DNA of 64,000 nucleotides from Zingiber officinale (taxonomy: Eukaryota; Streptophyta; Magnoliopsida; Zingiberales; Zingiberaceae), in the NCBI RefSeq assembly GCF_018446385.1, contig NC_055992.1:19314877-19378876 (forward strand), in the 5' to 3' direction. Positions 32,901 through 44,717 of this stretch are shown piece after piece (position 1 is the stretch's first letter; each line of letters starts with the position of its first letter). The notes below the pieces were generated by a model. It searched no databases, was not told the DNA's origin, and worked only from the letters and a program-made list of their open reading frames with translations. The translations under genes were made by a program, and so were the position numbers.

Positions 32901-35900
32901 CCTCAATCAAGGAGGTACTTGAGCTACTCGAGGGTTGGTAGACTGGACCAAGGAGCTGAATATCAAAGATATGTGAACCTTGTATTGCGATTACATCGAT
33001 TTATTGTAAGATTTGTTTTTATTATGTAAATGTGTTGATATTGTGATTGCCCAAGTAGTTTGTGAGCTACATAAGATTTGAGAGCTTAAGCCTTTTAATC
33101 TTGCTCAACCGCTTGAATTCCTTTAGCTACTTGATTTTGCTAGACTATAGCAAATGAGATGGTAGTTCGATGTTATTAGTGGCCAAAATCTCTTCTGGAG
33201 TTAATATAACTTTGGCCCCCCAATGTTCATTTAATTAGACGCCTCTAGTTGACTAAAATTTTAGTACCCAAAATAAAGATATTAGACTCTAACAACTATA
33301 TCTTTACTTGATTGTAATAATCTTCTTGTTGATTGAAATTTCTTATATTCAATTGTTGCTTAAATAGAAACATTTTACTTGCTTAAACCCTGCATCCAGT
33401 AGAATTGCCAGCCCTTGAGTTGACTACCACAGCTAGATAGTCACTTCTGCTTACAACCAGTTGTAATCCTTCATAAGGTCTAAGGCTCAAGATGATTGAC
33501 AAACACAAGTTGGGAACTTCCTAAAGTCATAAAACTTTATCAACTAAGCTTTAGATATCTCACCTACTACCTAGGAAATCACAACATCAATGCATTTTAC
33601 ACTTCCAAAATAAAGTCAAGATTGCATTCACATAATCACAATACAAACTTTACATGTCTTTGATTTTTAGCTCCTCGATCTTGGCTACCTACTCTCGAGA
33701 TGTACGAGTGCCTCCTCAATCTGGCTACTTTCCCTTGAGTCTTCTCAGCTCTTCATTGATCAAAGCTAGCTACCCTTGAGTTGTTTAAGCACCTCCTCGA
33801 TCCAGGTTACTTACCTTAAGTTGTTTAAGCTTATCCTTATCTAACTACATACTCTTGAGTCATCCTAGCATTCCTATGATTTGAGCTACCTGCCCTTAAG
33901 TTCTCTAAACGTTTTCTTGATCTAACTACTTGTCCTCGAGCTCAACATTCACTCAGTGTGAACTATTTTCCCTTCAATGGAATCCATCTGGCACAAATAA
34001 GCCAACATACTTTATACACCAACACCAAATACATACTTAAGTCATATTAACAATAAAAACAAAGTGATTTAACCTAAGTATAAGGGAGTAAGCATTTTTC
34101 TAACAATTCATTTCTCTTAAGGACAAGAATAACCATAAAAATGCATCAAGACAATTAGAAACTTAATGCTTCCCTCAACCTTAGCTCTCCCTCCCCTCGA
34201 TCAGGGCATCCACAGGAGCCCATGCTCTTGAGTCAAGCTATCTTTGGCATGTTCATTATATTTTGTTTGGGTAAGATTATTAACTTTGATCTTCACATTT
34301 CTCTATTTTGTCATACATTAAAAAATTTATAAGCGAAGGGGAGCCTTGGCGCAAAGTTAAAGTTGTTGCCTTGTGACTTAAAGGTCACAGTAAGATTGTA
34401 TACAATAGATCTGTCCCCAAGACCCCGCATTGGCGGGAGCTTTGTATACCGGACTGTCTTTTTTTATTATTAAAAAATTTATAAGCATGTGATAAATGAA
34501 ACATGCATAAATAAAAACAAGATAAGGCTGCGTACAATAGATTCTTCCTTGAGACCCCTCATTGCCGGGAATTTTGTTCATCGGGCTGCCTTATCTTTAT
34601 TGGTATAAAAAATATGTGTAAGACTGGTATCATGATATTAAACAGTGTAATCAATGAATAAAGGTGTAAAATACTCATTAAAGGTATTAAAAACTCGTTA
34701 TTGTGCTGGCTTTTCTATTTCTGACGACTAAAACAGATTTATAGTAAACTGTAAATTGCTTCAGTCAACTGATATTCTAATCCTCGATTAATTCTCTGAT
34801 CTAGTTGATTGGAATTTTAAAAGTTCTAGGTGTCAAATTTTTGCAAATTCATAAAAAAACAAATATAAATTCAAAAATCATAAAAATTGACATGGAAGTA
34901 CATTTTATTTCTCTGAATCTAAAGAAAATATATTTTTTCTATAAAAATATTGTATTGCATGATTTTAACACAATGGGATAGGATTAAAAATGTTAAATAT
35001 GTAAGTAGCTACTGATGTATATGATCATACTACACAAAATTGTCAACTCTATTTATTGACATAAATATAAGTGAATTACATGTGTAAAACATGGGTGGGC
35101 AGAAATAATGATTGCATAATTTTAGTGAGATTAAGGTGTGTGTCAAGTGTATATTAAGATATGTGATAAGATATCAAATTTTTTGATCATCATATAAACA
35201 TATAATATCAAGCATGGGTTAAAATTTCAGGCCATGCTGGAGTTTAGATTAATGATTGGAACAATATGATTTGGGTATCATATCGTGCTGTATCAATATG
35301 ATTTTGGTACTTTATTAAATGTAAAATATATTAATTAAAAAATACTATAGTTTTGGTTTATGATTGGAATGATACGATTTCGGTGTCATAGGTACTTTTT
35401 AAATATAAAATATATTAATTAAAAATATTATTATAATATTTGACTACTATAAATACTTACAATTAGGTTAAATTAGTATTTTAAAATTATGATTGAGTAA
35501 AAGTTAATTTAGGATATGATGATTAGGATCAAGTAGATTTAAATTAAATTGAATTTAATTTATTTTAATAGTTTAAGGAATATTTTTTTAATAAGAAAAA
35601 TGATTAATATAGGAAATAAGAAAAAAATAAAATTTTTCCCATGTGTTTAAGGGGGATAGAAGAAAAAGTTAAATTACTTGGAGGAAGGAGGAAGGAGGAA
35701 GGAGAAAGAATTAGGGGTGGGGGGAATTAATCATTAAAAAAAATAAAAATGAAATTAACAATTTAAAATTGAAAAAAACCTAGCGGCCTTGTGCGATTGT
35801 GTGATCGTGCCGCCTCGTCCGACCGGGTTGGTGTTGGTGCCATGCTGGTTGGCGAGCGGAAGATAAATTTTGCTCGTACCGATCAATATGGCACGAAATT

Positions 35901-38900
35901 CTAAACTATAATATCAATCATTTAGAAAGCAACTTAAAACATATATTTCACCTAAGAATTTATATATATGTATCCAATGTTTAAAATTTCGAGTCATGTC
36001 AAAGTTTTGATTTATGATCGCAACAATATGGTTTAGGTATTGTATCGTGCCGTGCCCATACGATTCCAATGCTTTTTTAAATATAAAATATATTAATTAA
36101 AAATATTTTATTAATATTTGATTGTGATGGATACTTGTTCTAATAATTCTTCTCCACCGTCCTTAATTCTCTGTCTACTCCGAAGTGCGGAGGAAGAATG
36201 GAAAGGAATCAACGGTTGAAAACTATCCTAAGGGGAAGGGAAGAGAAAGGAAGAAAAACAAAGGATGGAGGGAAAGGAATCCTACGGGGCAAGGGGAAGG
36301 AATCCTTTAGTGGCCCGTGACCTACCACTCGAGCTCGAGCTCGTGGTCGCGACGCCGTGAACTCACGACGACCATGGAGAGGCTGCAATTTACCTTTAGC
36401 TCACGGCGACAACGAACTCGCGTGGTCCTGCCACTCGTCAGGATCGAAGAGAGGCCAATCGTGGCCTCGTCGTGAGTTTACGACAAGGCCATGATGGGCA
36501 CCATCAGTGAAGCTTGACTTGGTTGAAGTGGGTGATGCATAAACGGTGGTGGAGCTCTCCGGTGGAGGCTGAGAAAACACCCATGCCCAATCGCTTGTGG
36601 GTGGTGATCATGATGTTGCCAGAGTCAATGTAGCCGACGTCATCGACCTGCTAGAAGTCGAGTATGTGTCATTAACTCAAGATGACTGTGGAGAGGCTAA
36701 TCGTGACCTCACTTATCGGACAGTTGCGAAGACGACGATCGCGGCCTCGCCGTGAGTTTGTAGGGAGGATGGTTGCATCCTCGCCTCTCGTGACAACCAC
36801 AAAGAGGCCAATGACAACCTCACCTCTCGTGATGGCTGTGTAGAGAGGCTGATCACGACCACACCTCTCGTGCCACAATGCTTGCACCGAACTCATGCAA
36901 GCTACTGATTTTTGTTTGGGATAAGCCAACGGGGAGAAGAGATGGACGGTTGTTTCATCCAATTTCGAACGGATAAAAAAAGGATAAAAATTTACCCGCG
37001 GCTGGCTTTGAGATCTGTCCATTGATTATTTTTTTTTATGTAAACAGATAAGTGTCTCGATTCTTGTGGAGTCCGTCCTTTTTAATCCGCACTTCGGGGT
37101 AAATGGGGCATAAAGGCATTTTTTTTCTTAGTCTATATAACAATTCTTAGTCTTTGTTGTTTATTTTGTAAACGGATGAAGGAGGAAAAGAAACTGATGA
37201 AAGAGAGAAAGAAAGTATTGGAAGAAAAAGCGTTCATTCGAAAAAAAATTTTTAAAAAAAAATGAAAGAGGGAAAAATTAGTCGTTCTAAATCCTATAGA
37301 TATCCTAAAATGATTACAAAAAAAAACTTAAACCCAAATTTTTTTTTAAAAAAAAAGAAAAAAATCTAAAAGAAAAAAAAAAACTAATCACGACCTCAAT
37401 TTTTTAAAAAGGAAACAAATGGTTGCGACCACATGATGCCATGACAAGGTGAGGTTGCAACCAAACGACCTCACGGAGGCCTCCACAAAGCTGCCACATG
37501 GTTGCGGTGGCCTTGCTGAGGCGTCAACGAGGCCACTTCTACCTCGCATCTCTGTCGGTCGTGGCAGTGCTAGTGCCGAACCATATCAATGTTGACTCGT
37601 GCCAAAATGGTAAAATTGCATGTTTCAAGCGGCATGGGTCGGCACCCCAATCCATGTCTATATCATGAATAACACTTAGCATGATAGTTGCCTAGTTGAT
37701 GCACCAACTCACAAATGAGGAACTAACCATTCTTCCCTTATTTATCAATATATCCTAAACCAATTTAAAAAGATGCGATAATAGATTTTGGTACTCAAAC
37801 AAGTTGGGTTCTTTAACAAGTCAGGTACTATTGGGTTCATTAGGTGCTCTTTAGAATTTCACTTTTGTGCTATGTTTTCGGATCTAATTTCTTTAGTAAC
37901 ATTTCTATGCATGCAGAATGAGGGATTTATTTGATTTCTTTTTTTTTACTTTAGTTGGCCCATAATTATCGATAGGAAATCAATAGGACTAAGTCTTTTC
38001 CTTAGAGGTTGACTTATTTATATTCCAACTTTAATTCACTCTTTAAGTAACTCTAAGCATGTCAACATATCTAGAGTCATTAGTAAATCTTTTTAGGGCT
38101 TTTCTCATCCTTCAAAGGGCAGCTCGGTGCACGAAACTCCCGCTAATGTGGGGTCCTGGGGAAGAGTCTATTGTACGCAGTCTTATCTTGCTTTGTAAGA
38201 GGTTGTTTTCGAGACTCGAATCCGTGACCTCTAGGTCACACGGTAATAATTTTACCTTTGCGTCAAGTCTCCCCTTCAACTTGATTTTAATTGTCCATTT
38301 TTAGCTGCAAGCTTTTTAACTTAAGATTTGATCATTAGCCTTATTAAAGTTGGTAAACTAGTTTAGGCCTTAAGGTTTTAAATTGCTTCTCAAGTGTTCT
38401 TAACTGCTATGTGTGAGAGAATAAAGCTAATGATCATGGAATTGCTGCTGAATCGAAAGAAAATTACAAGGAACTGACGACCCACATTTAGTTTGGAAGT
38501 GGGAACCACATGGATAGGGTAGAAGGTGCCACAACCTGTGACAAACGAAGGATAATGACCCAATAAACGCCATAAGGATTGCGTTGATAAGTTCAAAATT
38601 CCGTTCAAGAACCAACAAACTGAGTGTCTCACTAATACATCACTCAACTAGCCTCTTCTTTGGCCGAACACTCCCCCTTTTCTAGGACAATATGTTGCCC
38701 TTGCATCCAAGAAAACCCCTAAAAGACCAAGTGAGGTTGAAGCCCATTATATTCCATTGGACTCTTAATTATCTAGTTAACCTAATAGGAGCCAGGATTA
38801 AGCTAATCAGGCCACGTGGTCTGTTATTTGCTGCAACAACTCCAGTTCCAACTCGAGGGATTTGAGCCTTGGCTTTCTTCAATTAGTCTGTTGAGTGCTC

Positions 38901-41900
38901 CCTTCATGATCTTGGCTTGGGCCCTCGTGATTGGTCCCCGGGATGTGTAAAGGGTCTCCTAGTTGGTGGTTTTTAGTTTAAGTGTCCTCCTTTGTTTTCT
39001 TGGCTGCATCTTGGTCTTCCCCTTGGATCTCATCACTAACCTTAACCAATTATTTAGACAAGATAGAAAGAACACTGAATAATTTATCTACTTTGGGAAA
39101 GCTACCTCATTATCACTTTCACCTTTGCTTGTTGCTTCCTCTTGATTTATGCTAGTGTTCTCTTCATCATTGGAGCTCACTACTTAATCATCAACTGTTA
39201 TTAGAGTCAAGTAGTTACAGGTCCTTGATTGTGACACTATTGGACGATAATGTATCATTCCATATTACTCTTAATGATTTTATCTTCTTTAACTTAAGGA
39301 AATTGGTCTTGAAATATGGCCTTCTTGGTGGCAGTTGAAGCCTGTGATCTTCATTTTGCTTCTTTGCTTACCCTTGATTATCCTCTTGATCTCATTTGTT
39401 CTCAATTTCTTGGTCAGAGAGTAGCCTAAAAATGATTAGAAAATGGCTGAAATTGTGATTGAAGAGGGAGTCTACCGCTGTTGAAAATAATAGGCTCATG
39501 TGAAGGTGAAGTAGGATGTTGGGTAGCAAATTAGATCCGAAAACTTAAAAAAAAAATGTTTTTATCCTAAATCTACAGGACAGCCTAGGCTACTTTTAAA
39601 ACACCTGCATACTAGGTATTGTTTACCACCTAGGTGAGGCAACCCATGGTTAAAAAAACCTAGGCAACTAGCTAGTCCGTTTTGTAAAACCATGATTTTT
39701 GTGGCATGCCATATTAGGTATTTAGATTTTTATTCTTAACAATGAATGTCAAAATGTGATTAATTTCTTACAACCAACAATTTCATGATAAATGTGAAAT
39801 TTGTATTCAGCTAAAGAATGACCAGCAAGTTTTTTGTATTAGGTTGAATGCAATACTCTTATATTAAAACTTCATGCATTTTGTTTTGTTGAATTGAATC
39901 ATATTTTGAAATGGTGGGAAGAGATATTTTATCAATGTACTAAAGAGCAATTAGATGGTAGGTAATTGATCAACCCCCTAACAAATATAGTTGGTGGGCC
40001 TAGACAATCAACATTAAAATATTATTAAGATGATATAACATAGAATAAAAAATCAGGAAATTGAGTGAAAATCAATAAAACTCACACAAAACATAAAATA
40101 GAGAAATAATCATTAAAAATAAGCGATAAATTAGTGAACATCTAAAAAAGTAAGTGAAACCACTAGTGAAAAAGTCAGCTATTAAGAAATAAAACACTAA
40201 TAGAGGAATATAAATTGCATAAGAAATTAGAGAAACATATTTAGAGTGGAGAGAAGGGAAATTAAAACTGAAGATTGCCAGAAATCCTAATTCCAATCTG
40301 AAAAGGCATTGGGTTCCGGTAGATAAAGGAGTAGCGCTAAACTTGAAAGTGCCGATTCTAATGCATGAAATACAGAAATACAAAATCGGTAAAACTCACA
40401 GTGATATCCCGTAATAGATCTTAATCTTCGCTTGTCGTTGGAAGAACGATCACGAACGAATCGAAAAACTCTTCAAGATTCCATGAACCAAATCCCTTTG
40501 TGAATAGACGAATCAAGATATGTTCTTCTCCTTTCCTCTTCATTTTAAATTGCTTTGGACGACCTTATATAGGTGTAGAAAGTCTCTTCCCCTTTCTTCA
40601 TTGATGGAGGAAGGTGAATGGAGGGGAAGAGGAAAGGGAAGGAGCATCTTCTCACCTTCCTAACTCCAACAGAAAGTGGGATAGAAATTAAGGTTAAATA
40701 ATAACTGTTAAGTGAACCAAAAATTTTAAAATTTTTATTATTTTTTTTCTTTACTGGATTGCCCAGACCAAATTTTTGAATTGGCCAATTAATGCAGATC
40801 GCTTATTTCCTAGGCAAAGCAGAGAGGTCAAAACTGTCTAGGTGACCCCTAGACTAGAGTTTCAAAACCTGGATTGTATGCCCTTTTTATTTTTGACTTT
40901 TATAGTTTCATCTATGTTATCATCTCCTACTAAACTAAGTTTAAAGAGATTAAGTCCATTCTGAAAAATCAAAATCAAAAGGAGAAGAAAATCAAAGCTC
41001 TTCATAGCGACAAAGGAGGAGAATATTTTTCATAATAATTTAATTATTTTTTGAAACAAATGAAATTATCCACCAAGGCTCTTCTTCTCATACTCCTTAA
41101 CAAAATTAAGTAGCAAAAAAAAGAAAATTTAGAAAATTAGTAGATATGGTTAACACTATGCTTTTAAATTCAAATTTATCCCATAAAGAGGTGAGGCATT
41201 GCTCATCGGGTCATATTCATAATCATATGCTATCAAAAATAATTAAATATTTCTTTGTTAACTATGACACGTTTGAAATGTATCTTAAGTGTGATTATGT
41301 TATGATTTTGATCATCGTAAAAGTAAACTTGGTACTGGAGGAATAAAATTTATCTTTGTTGGTAATGCTCAAACTTCTAATGTCATTGTTAAATTTATTG
41401 GCTTTAAATTTTTTGAGATAGTTTTTCTCCCAATGTACTGAAATTTCAAGCATGGATTCATCTATTTCTTCAATTTCTAATTACATAGTAGATAATGAAA
41501 TGGCTCAAAATTTGTTGAATGTAGGATATATCAAAGAATCAGAGGCAAATAAGATTGTATTTTGATTTTATTTCTCCTCATTGTCTAATTTTTCTTATTG
41601 AAGGAAATAGAGATAAAACATTTAATAAAAATTTTATTTTATGAAATATGGAAATAATCCTAGGACCAATGATGAAGGGATACCTTCTAGCAATGTAACT
41701 TTTAAGAAAGAGCTATTAATGATGAAATGGATTGTCTAGTGTCCAATAGCATATGGATACTTCAAGTGTAAACCTATAGAGTACAAATGGGTGTTTAGGG
41801 GAAAGTATGATACTAATGCATCATATCAAGCCTTCAAGGCAAGATTAGTTGTCAAAAGACTTATCCAAATGGTTGGTGTCAATTATTTTGATAAATATTC

Positions 41901-44517
41901 CCCATTGGTGGCAAAAATCACATCCACCCGAAACACTTATAGTTTTAGTTTCAATATATTATTGGCATCTACATCAAATGCATGTAAAAACAACTTTTTT
42001 TTTTAATGAAGATCTTAGTGATGAAGTTATGAATCAACCAAAAGGTTTTATTTTTTTGCTATAAATGAGAGAAAAGTTTGCAAACTGCTAAAATCTCTTT
42101 ATCAGTTGACTCAAGCTTAGAAACAATGAGATGAAGAATTTGACAATACAGTTTTAACGAATGACTTAATTCATAGTAGTGTCACAAATGCATATTCTAA
42201 GTTCTCTAAAGATGATGGTGTAGTAATTATATTTGGAGTTTTAAATAGCACAAAATACTTGAACTGTGGTCTTTAAAATGAAAGATCTTGGAGAAGTGGG
42301 CATTATCCTATGGATTAAAGTTGAAAGAAACAATAATGTTTTTTTTAAACTAAATTAATTATCTGAAGCTATTTCTGAAACATAATTACTTAGGAATTAA
42401 GGAAGTAAATAGCCTTGATGCTGCCAATAAAAGTTGCTAGAGTTCTAGTACAACAATTGCATAGGTATAATATCAGGTTAGATATAGATTTTGCTGCATG
42501 CAAGCTATTAAGATATACCAGACACCGAAGTTCAAACAATGATTAATGGAAAGCTATATTTCATGATTATTTTTAGAAAAACTTAAGATTTATCTTTACA
42601 CTATTCTAGTGATGTTAGCTGGATAATAGGTGCTAGTGACAGTAAATTCACATTCAATGAATTGTCACCCTTGATGGTAGTGCTAGTTGTTGGGCATCAA
42701 AGAAGACTTGTATTAGTCACTTGACAATAGAGTCTAGTTTATAGCATCAGCAGTTGTTTGAAAACGGATCAGAATTGTTAAGAAATTTGTTATTGAATAT
42801 TGAATTATGACCACAACCAAGGTCAAAGATATCATACAATTTTGGAGCTTGGGTCTTGGATCATGTCATGTCAATGTTTGACACACTTGTAAGTTTGCTG
42901 AGATTAATCCAAATGAGTTTTAATACTATAAACCTTGACTGCTTGCTACTTTAAACATAAGTCGATAACAATTGGAAAGTCATTTGGTTCAGTTTGTTTT
43001 TTGACTTTTTGAGTATATAAATATATATTATGTATTTATCAGAATAAAACATAAACTATTATATTGTAAGTATAATTGTCTCTATAATGTAAAATTGTAC
43101 AGATCTTAAGTATATATAACAAAATTATCATATCTATCACAAATAAAATATCATATGAAGCTTTTCAATGCTTGTTCGATTTTTATTCCTTATAATTCTA
43201 TGCTTTGACATATTCAATTATTGCTTAGCAGCTGAAATCCAAGGTGGGAGAAGTCATGTCTTCTCCTGCGATCACACTCACACCTGACAATACAGTCCTA
43301 GGTAAGCTTCTTTGCCAATGACTTCTCTTCCTTATATACATGTCTTTTTTTATCTAGTTTGGATAAGAGCTCTTTCCTATAAAATTCGTGCAGATGCTGC
43401 AGCCTTAATGCTTAAGATGAAGGTCCACAGGGTACCTATTTTAGATGTGGAAAAGAGAGTTATAGGTAAGAGCCGCAAACTAATTATAATGTTATCATGA
43501 ATATCCATCTTCATATCGTGCAGCCATGTATGTATCAGTAGTATAAACTTGATTTGATAAACCAGGAATGGTGACTCGAACTGACATATTCCAAGCATTG
43601 GAGGCACAGAAGGTAGAGTCCGTTTCTTAGAGCACGCCCACCAGCTATGTATTAAATGAGTGCAATGCTTTTGATGTAATTATATTTGCAGCTGAATTAC
43701 TGTTCTTGTATAATCCGTGTGTCAGCATTTCTTGTGATAGAACTACTGTTCTTTCGGAATACTATGCAACTGCTTTGCATGGGTTATGTCGTCGTACATA
43801 GATTGTCATGCTGTATTTGTGTGTCAGAACTTTTTTGGCTGGGTAAGTTATATTATATGATGCTTGACATATGCTTTTGGGTTAAAGAAGCTAAATTAGT
43901 TGCAGCATTCCTGGAGCACAATATTATTTCTGAGAATTTAATACTATAAACTAGACGATATAAACATATTTGTCTTGTTATATCTAAATTTCTCCCTGTT
44001 GAAGGAATCAAGGACTTTTCTGTTTTACACTGACGTTTTCTATTCTTTCGTCGGGATCGAGTTAAGTGATATTGACCCATTTCTTAGAGCTCTCTATGTC
44101 GTTAATTGATTGTGGTCCCCAAAGTAGTGTCCTACTGCTTAATTTCAGGTTTGTGTTATATGAAAATTCTGCATCTCTTGCCATTACATTAGCTTGGTGT
44201 TTTATTAATTATTTGTGGTCCAAACTTTTTAATGGATGGACGAACGTTTGAATTCAAACGCTTGAAGCTTAGCCATGGATACCTGTTTATGGTTATTTGT
44301 CGTGCAACTACGACTTTGATTACTTCATTTCTTGTCAAATACCCATGTTACAACATTATCTGCCATATGTGCTCACTTTACTCAGGTAAAAGCATTCTGG
44401 ACGGACCTATGGCTGATTACAGGTTTAGCCGACCCGGCCAAGGAGAAGACACTGTACATTTGCTCGGGAGGCTTGGCTTCTTTGCGGAGAGGTGTGAAAA
44501 GCAAGATTATTGACTAG
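29955..44517 (+). CDS. Plastid-targeted CBS-domain protein, six exons, giant intron 2
   Basis: Proposed join: 29955-30281, 30346-30528, 43232-43301, 43394-43465, 43566-43612, 44386-44517, giving 276 residues. All junctions have GT and AG and keep phase. Exon 1 is a Ser-rich, acid-poor leader like a chloroplast transit peptide, ending with WPENFSLLSYDDLRAYLE. Exon 2 holds CBS motif 1 (ALEEIEHNFEFVSGLPVVDD, GVISKKDKA). Exons 3-5 hold CBS 2 (KVGEVMSSPAITLTPDNTV, MKVHRVPILD, VTRTDIFQALEAQK). CBS pairs usually bind adenosyl ligands and regulate other proteins; the partner here is unknown. Exon 6 (44 codons) is the least sure. Without it, read-through into intron 5 stops after five residues. Confidence 0.75.
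32295..34105. mobile_element. Foldback element with long inverted arms
   Basis: The left arm (32295 to about 33010) and right arm (about 33640 to 34105) are imperfect reverse complements. The ends read TGTTGGGAAG and CTAACA, and the outer arms share text built on ATGTATTTG(A/G)TG. The inner arms are made of a degenerate 45-bp unit with phrases like CTCGAGGGTAGGTAGC and GATCGAGGAG, five to six times per arm. No coding text in the 630-bp centre. No target duplication identified. Confidence 0.6.
32395..32549. mobile_element. 155-bp SINE-like insertion, unclassified
   Basis: The segment is flanked by the perfect 16-bp duplication GATGGTGGTGCATCAA (32379-32394 and 32550-32565). It is GC-rich in the middle (GGGTGACCGGCCCGGTCCC) and absent from the matching position of the opposite foldback arm, which acts as an empty site. 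The long duplication points to target-primed insertion. I see no tRNA-like boxes or A tail, so the class is unknown. Confidence 0.65.
34335..34468 (+). mobile_element. Au-type SINE with 18-bp target duplication
   Basis: It begins GAAGGGGAGCCTTGGCGCAA, passes TTGTGACTTAAAGGTCAC (a box B relic) and ends with the family-typical CGGGAGCTTTGTATACCGG before a T-rich tail. The 18-bp duplication ATTAAAAAATTTATAAGC flanks it exactly (34317-34334, 34469-34486). A central part of the usual family sequence is missing. Confidence 0.85.
34524..34606 (+). mobile_element. Au-type SINE, 5'-truncated copy
   Basis: AAGGCTGCGTACAATAGA, followed by a degenerate CGGGAATTTTGTTCATCGGG and CTGCC, match the 3' half of the same SINE family. 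It lies 38 bp after the duplication of the complete copy. Confidence 0.75.
35200..37640. repeat. Unclassified repeat-rich region
   Basis: The word AAATATATTAATTAAAAA recurs near 35325, 35405 and 36080, each time after phrases on a reversed ATCATA/TATGAT theme. 36300-36900 holds GC-richer imperfect repeats around GAGAGGC and CTCACCTCTCGTG. 35660-35730 is a purine run (GGAGGAA)n and 37240-37385 an A-rich run. The superfamily is unknown. Confidence 0.4.
38114..38277 (-). mobile_element. Au-type SINE, near full length
   Basis: Minus strand: GGGGAGACTTGACGCAAAGG, then GTGTGACCTAGAGGTCACGG and ATTCGAGTC (box B), then GACTGCGTACAATAGA, and an end matching CGGGAGTTTCGTGCACCG. This is the best-preserved SINE copy in the window. 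Confidence 0.82.
40350..40671 (-). repeat. Solo LTR of the C1 family
   Basis: Minus orientation, beginning TGTTGGAGTTAGGAAGG at 40671. The 5-bp duplication GAAAG flanks it exactly (40345-40349, 40672-40676). It is related to the C1 LTR at 8605-9001 in order and wording. No primer site or coding DNA adjoins it. Confidence 0.78.
40920..42760 (+). pseudogene. Copia polyprotein relic in the CBS intron
   Basis: Scattered Copia text is readable across many frames. HSDKGGEYF-like integrase text lies near 41000. RT text lies at 41791-42060, with VFRGKYDTNASYQAFKARLV and GVNYFDKYSPLVAKI. KMKDLGEVG is near 42280, and an RNase H-like SDVSWIIGASDS near 42610. It is heavily decayed with many stops. No LTRs were assigned to it; the nearby solo LTR has the opposite orientation. 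Confidence 0.7.
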
Positions 44518-44717
44518 CATCACTTTTATTCAAAGCCCTTTTCTCTTTGCGTAGTAGTTATAACTACACTACGAACCAAAATAAATAATTATCCTGTTCT
44601 TTACATCCCAGATTGCCGGCCCAAAGTTCGTGCTTTGTAGAGCGAAAGACAGAAACGCAGCAAATTACAGGTGATTGAACAAAAAAAAAGGAAAATGAAA
44701 CGAGAACTGGAACGTGT

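Larger units (their letters stand above)
30529..43231 (+). other. Intron 2 of the CBS gene, about 12.7 kb
   Basis: The donor GTTTGTG follows PNG, and the acceptor TTAGCAG precedes LKSKVGEVM. The two flanking exons encode neighbouring parts of one CBS protein, so the whole stretch must be intron if the gene works. It contains a foldback, three SINE copies, a 155-bp insertion, a solo LTR and a Copia relic. 30530-32290, 34610-35200 and 38290-40340 hold nothing I can name. Confidence 0.7.

Noticed and set aside
43686-43949. Alternative exon of the CBS gene after GCAG at 43691
   Set aside because: Its Cys/Leu-rich text does not resemble CBS proteins and it has no good donor.
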